Below, in pieces: positions 5,457 to 5,940 of a stretch of 5,940 nucleotides of DNA. The translations under genes were made by a program, and so were the position numbers. The stretch spans positions 1-5,940 of the forward strand of contig JBFZAG010000032.1 in assembly GCA_041309145.1 (NCBI GenBank), read 5' to 3'. Positions within the stretch are counted from its first letter, which is position 1. The number at the start of each line of letters is the position of its first letter. The notes beneath the pieces are model-generated. The model ran no database searches, was not told the origin of the DNA, and worked only from the letters and a program-made list of their open reading frames with translations. This stretch comes from JAPLLS01 sp041309145 (GTDB taxonomy: Bacteria > Omnitrophota > Gorgyraeia > Gygaellales > Profunditerraquicolaceae).

Positions 5457-5940
5457 TTAACCTTTGGATTCTTTAAGCTTTAAAACCGCTTTTTTAAACA
5501 CCCGGCCGCGGTGCTGGTAGTCGGAAAACATATCGAAACTCGAACACATCGGAGACAAGAGCACGCAGTCTCCGGAACAAGCCCGGCGGAAAGCGCGGGA
5601 AACCGCCTCTTCCAGGGTAGGGGAAACGCTGAAAGCCAGCTTTCCCTTAAAGGCGGATTGGATCTTTTTCCGGGCCTGGCCTATAAGGATGGCTTCTTTT
5701 AATTTGCCCCGGGCAGCAGGCAGTAAAGCCCGGTAATCCACTCCCTTATCCTTGCCTCCGGCTATCAGGATCACCGGAGAATGAATATTGCGCAGAGCCC
5801 AGATCGTTGACTCCACCGTGGTGGCCTTGGAATCGTTAACAAACCGCACCCCCCGGATGTCCGCCACTTCTTCCATCCGGTGCTCAAGCCCTTTAAAATT
5901 TTTAAATACTTTAAGGCAGGTATCCCGCTTGATCCCCAGC
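5457..5940 (-). CDS. murD: MurD, UDP-N-acetylmuramoyl-L-alanine--D-glutamate ligase (C-terminal part; 5' end outside window)
   Basis: Cytoplasmic ATP-dependent ligase that adds D-Glu to UDP-MurNAc-L-Ala. Only the last 160 residues are visible. The frame stays open to the right edge, so the methionine at 5876 is internal and not the start. Fragment numbering: the central/C-terminal domain junction GLEHR (17-21) is followed by NDSKAT (35-40), whose Asp, Lys and Thr match the MurD substrate-contacting motif. Next come the AGGKDKG turn (60-66) and SPMCSSFDMF (129-138), the family's SPxxxSxDxF motif, ahead of the RG pair at 144-145. Full-length MurD is about 450 residues, so roughly the N-terminal two thirds lie outside. 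The C-terminal length is normal. The TAA stop is 5 bp before ftsW, as in a standard dcw operon. NDSKAT with AGGKDKG favours MurD over MurC, MurE or MurF. Confidence 0.96.
   Translation of the reverse strand, partial: LGIKRDTCLKVFKNFKGLEHRMEEVADIRGVRFVNDSKATTVESTIWALRNIHSPVILIAGGKDKGVDYRALLPAARGKLKEAILIGQARKKIQSAFKGKLAFSVSPTLEEAVSRAFRRACSGDCVLLSPMCSSFDMFSDYQHRGRVFKKAVLKLKESKG
5461..5465 (-). promoter_or_regulatory. Ribosome binding site of ftsW
   Basis: AAAGG lies 9 nt before ATG 5451, inside the last codons of murD. It supports the upstream of the two ftsW ATGs and implies that ftsW translation is coupled to murD. Confidence 0.55.

Noticed and set aside
5457..5876. A separate 139-residue protein starting at Met 5876
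   Set aside because: The frame continues upstream to the window edge with residues matching the MurD domain junction, so this Met is internal.

Overview
The window is a stretch of a division and cell wall (dcw) cluster, read entirely on the minus strand. In transcription order, from high to low coordinates, it holds murD (C-terminal part only, cut by the right edge), ftsW, murG, murC, murB and ddl (nearly complete, cut by the left edge). All six reading frames are open and carry their family motifs; I see no frameshift or pseudogene. Nothing on the plus strand looks like a gene, and there are no RNA genes, CRISPR arrays or transposase genes.

The genes cover consecutive steps of peptidoglycan precursor synthesis. 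MurB makes UDP-MurNAc, MurC adds L-Ala, MurD adds D-Glu, Ddl supplies D-Ala-D-Ala, MurG makes lipid II at the membrane, and FtsW polymerises lipid II at the septum. The genes are tightly packed: 5 bp between murD and ftsW, a murG/murC junction that overlaps or nearly touches, a 35-bp murC/murB overlap and 16 bp between murB and ddl. This points to one polycistronic, translationally coupled operon. The one real gap is 90 bp between ftsW and murG, and it is mostly filled by a 65-bp imperfect inverted repeat that includes a terminator-like hairpin plus T-run.

The unusual features are small and sit at gene junctions. A 24-bp palindromic insert lies in frame at the 5' end of murC, flanked by CAT, and encodes a Cys-Leu-Pro-Ala-Gly-Arg segment. 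A near-perfect 12-13 bp tandem duplication sits on the murG stop/murC start. The ftsW-murG gap holds the GGGGAC/GTCCCC element. From memory, CLPAGR-type embedded palindromes and GGGGACnGTCCCC repeats are common in genomes of uncultured candidate phyla such as Omnitrophota and relatives, so I tentatively place the organism among diderm environmental bacteria of that kind. No taxonomic marker here settles it. The core genes are ordinary; I found no undescribed multi-gene system.
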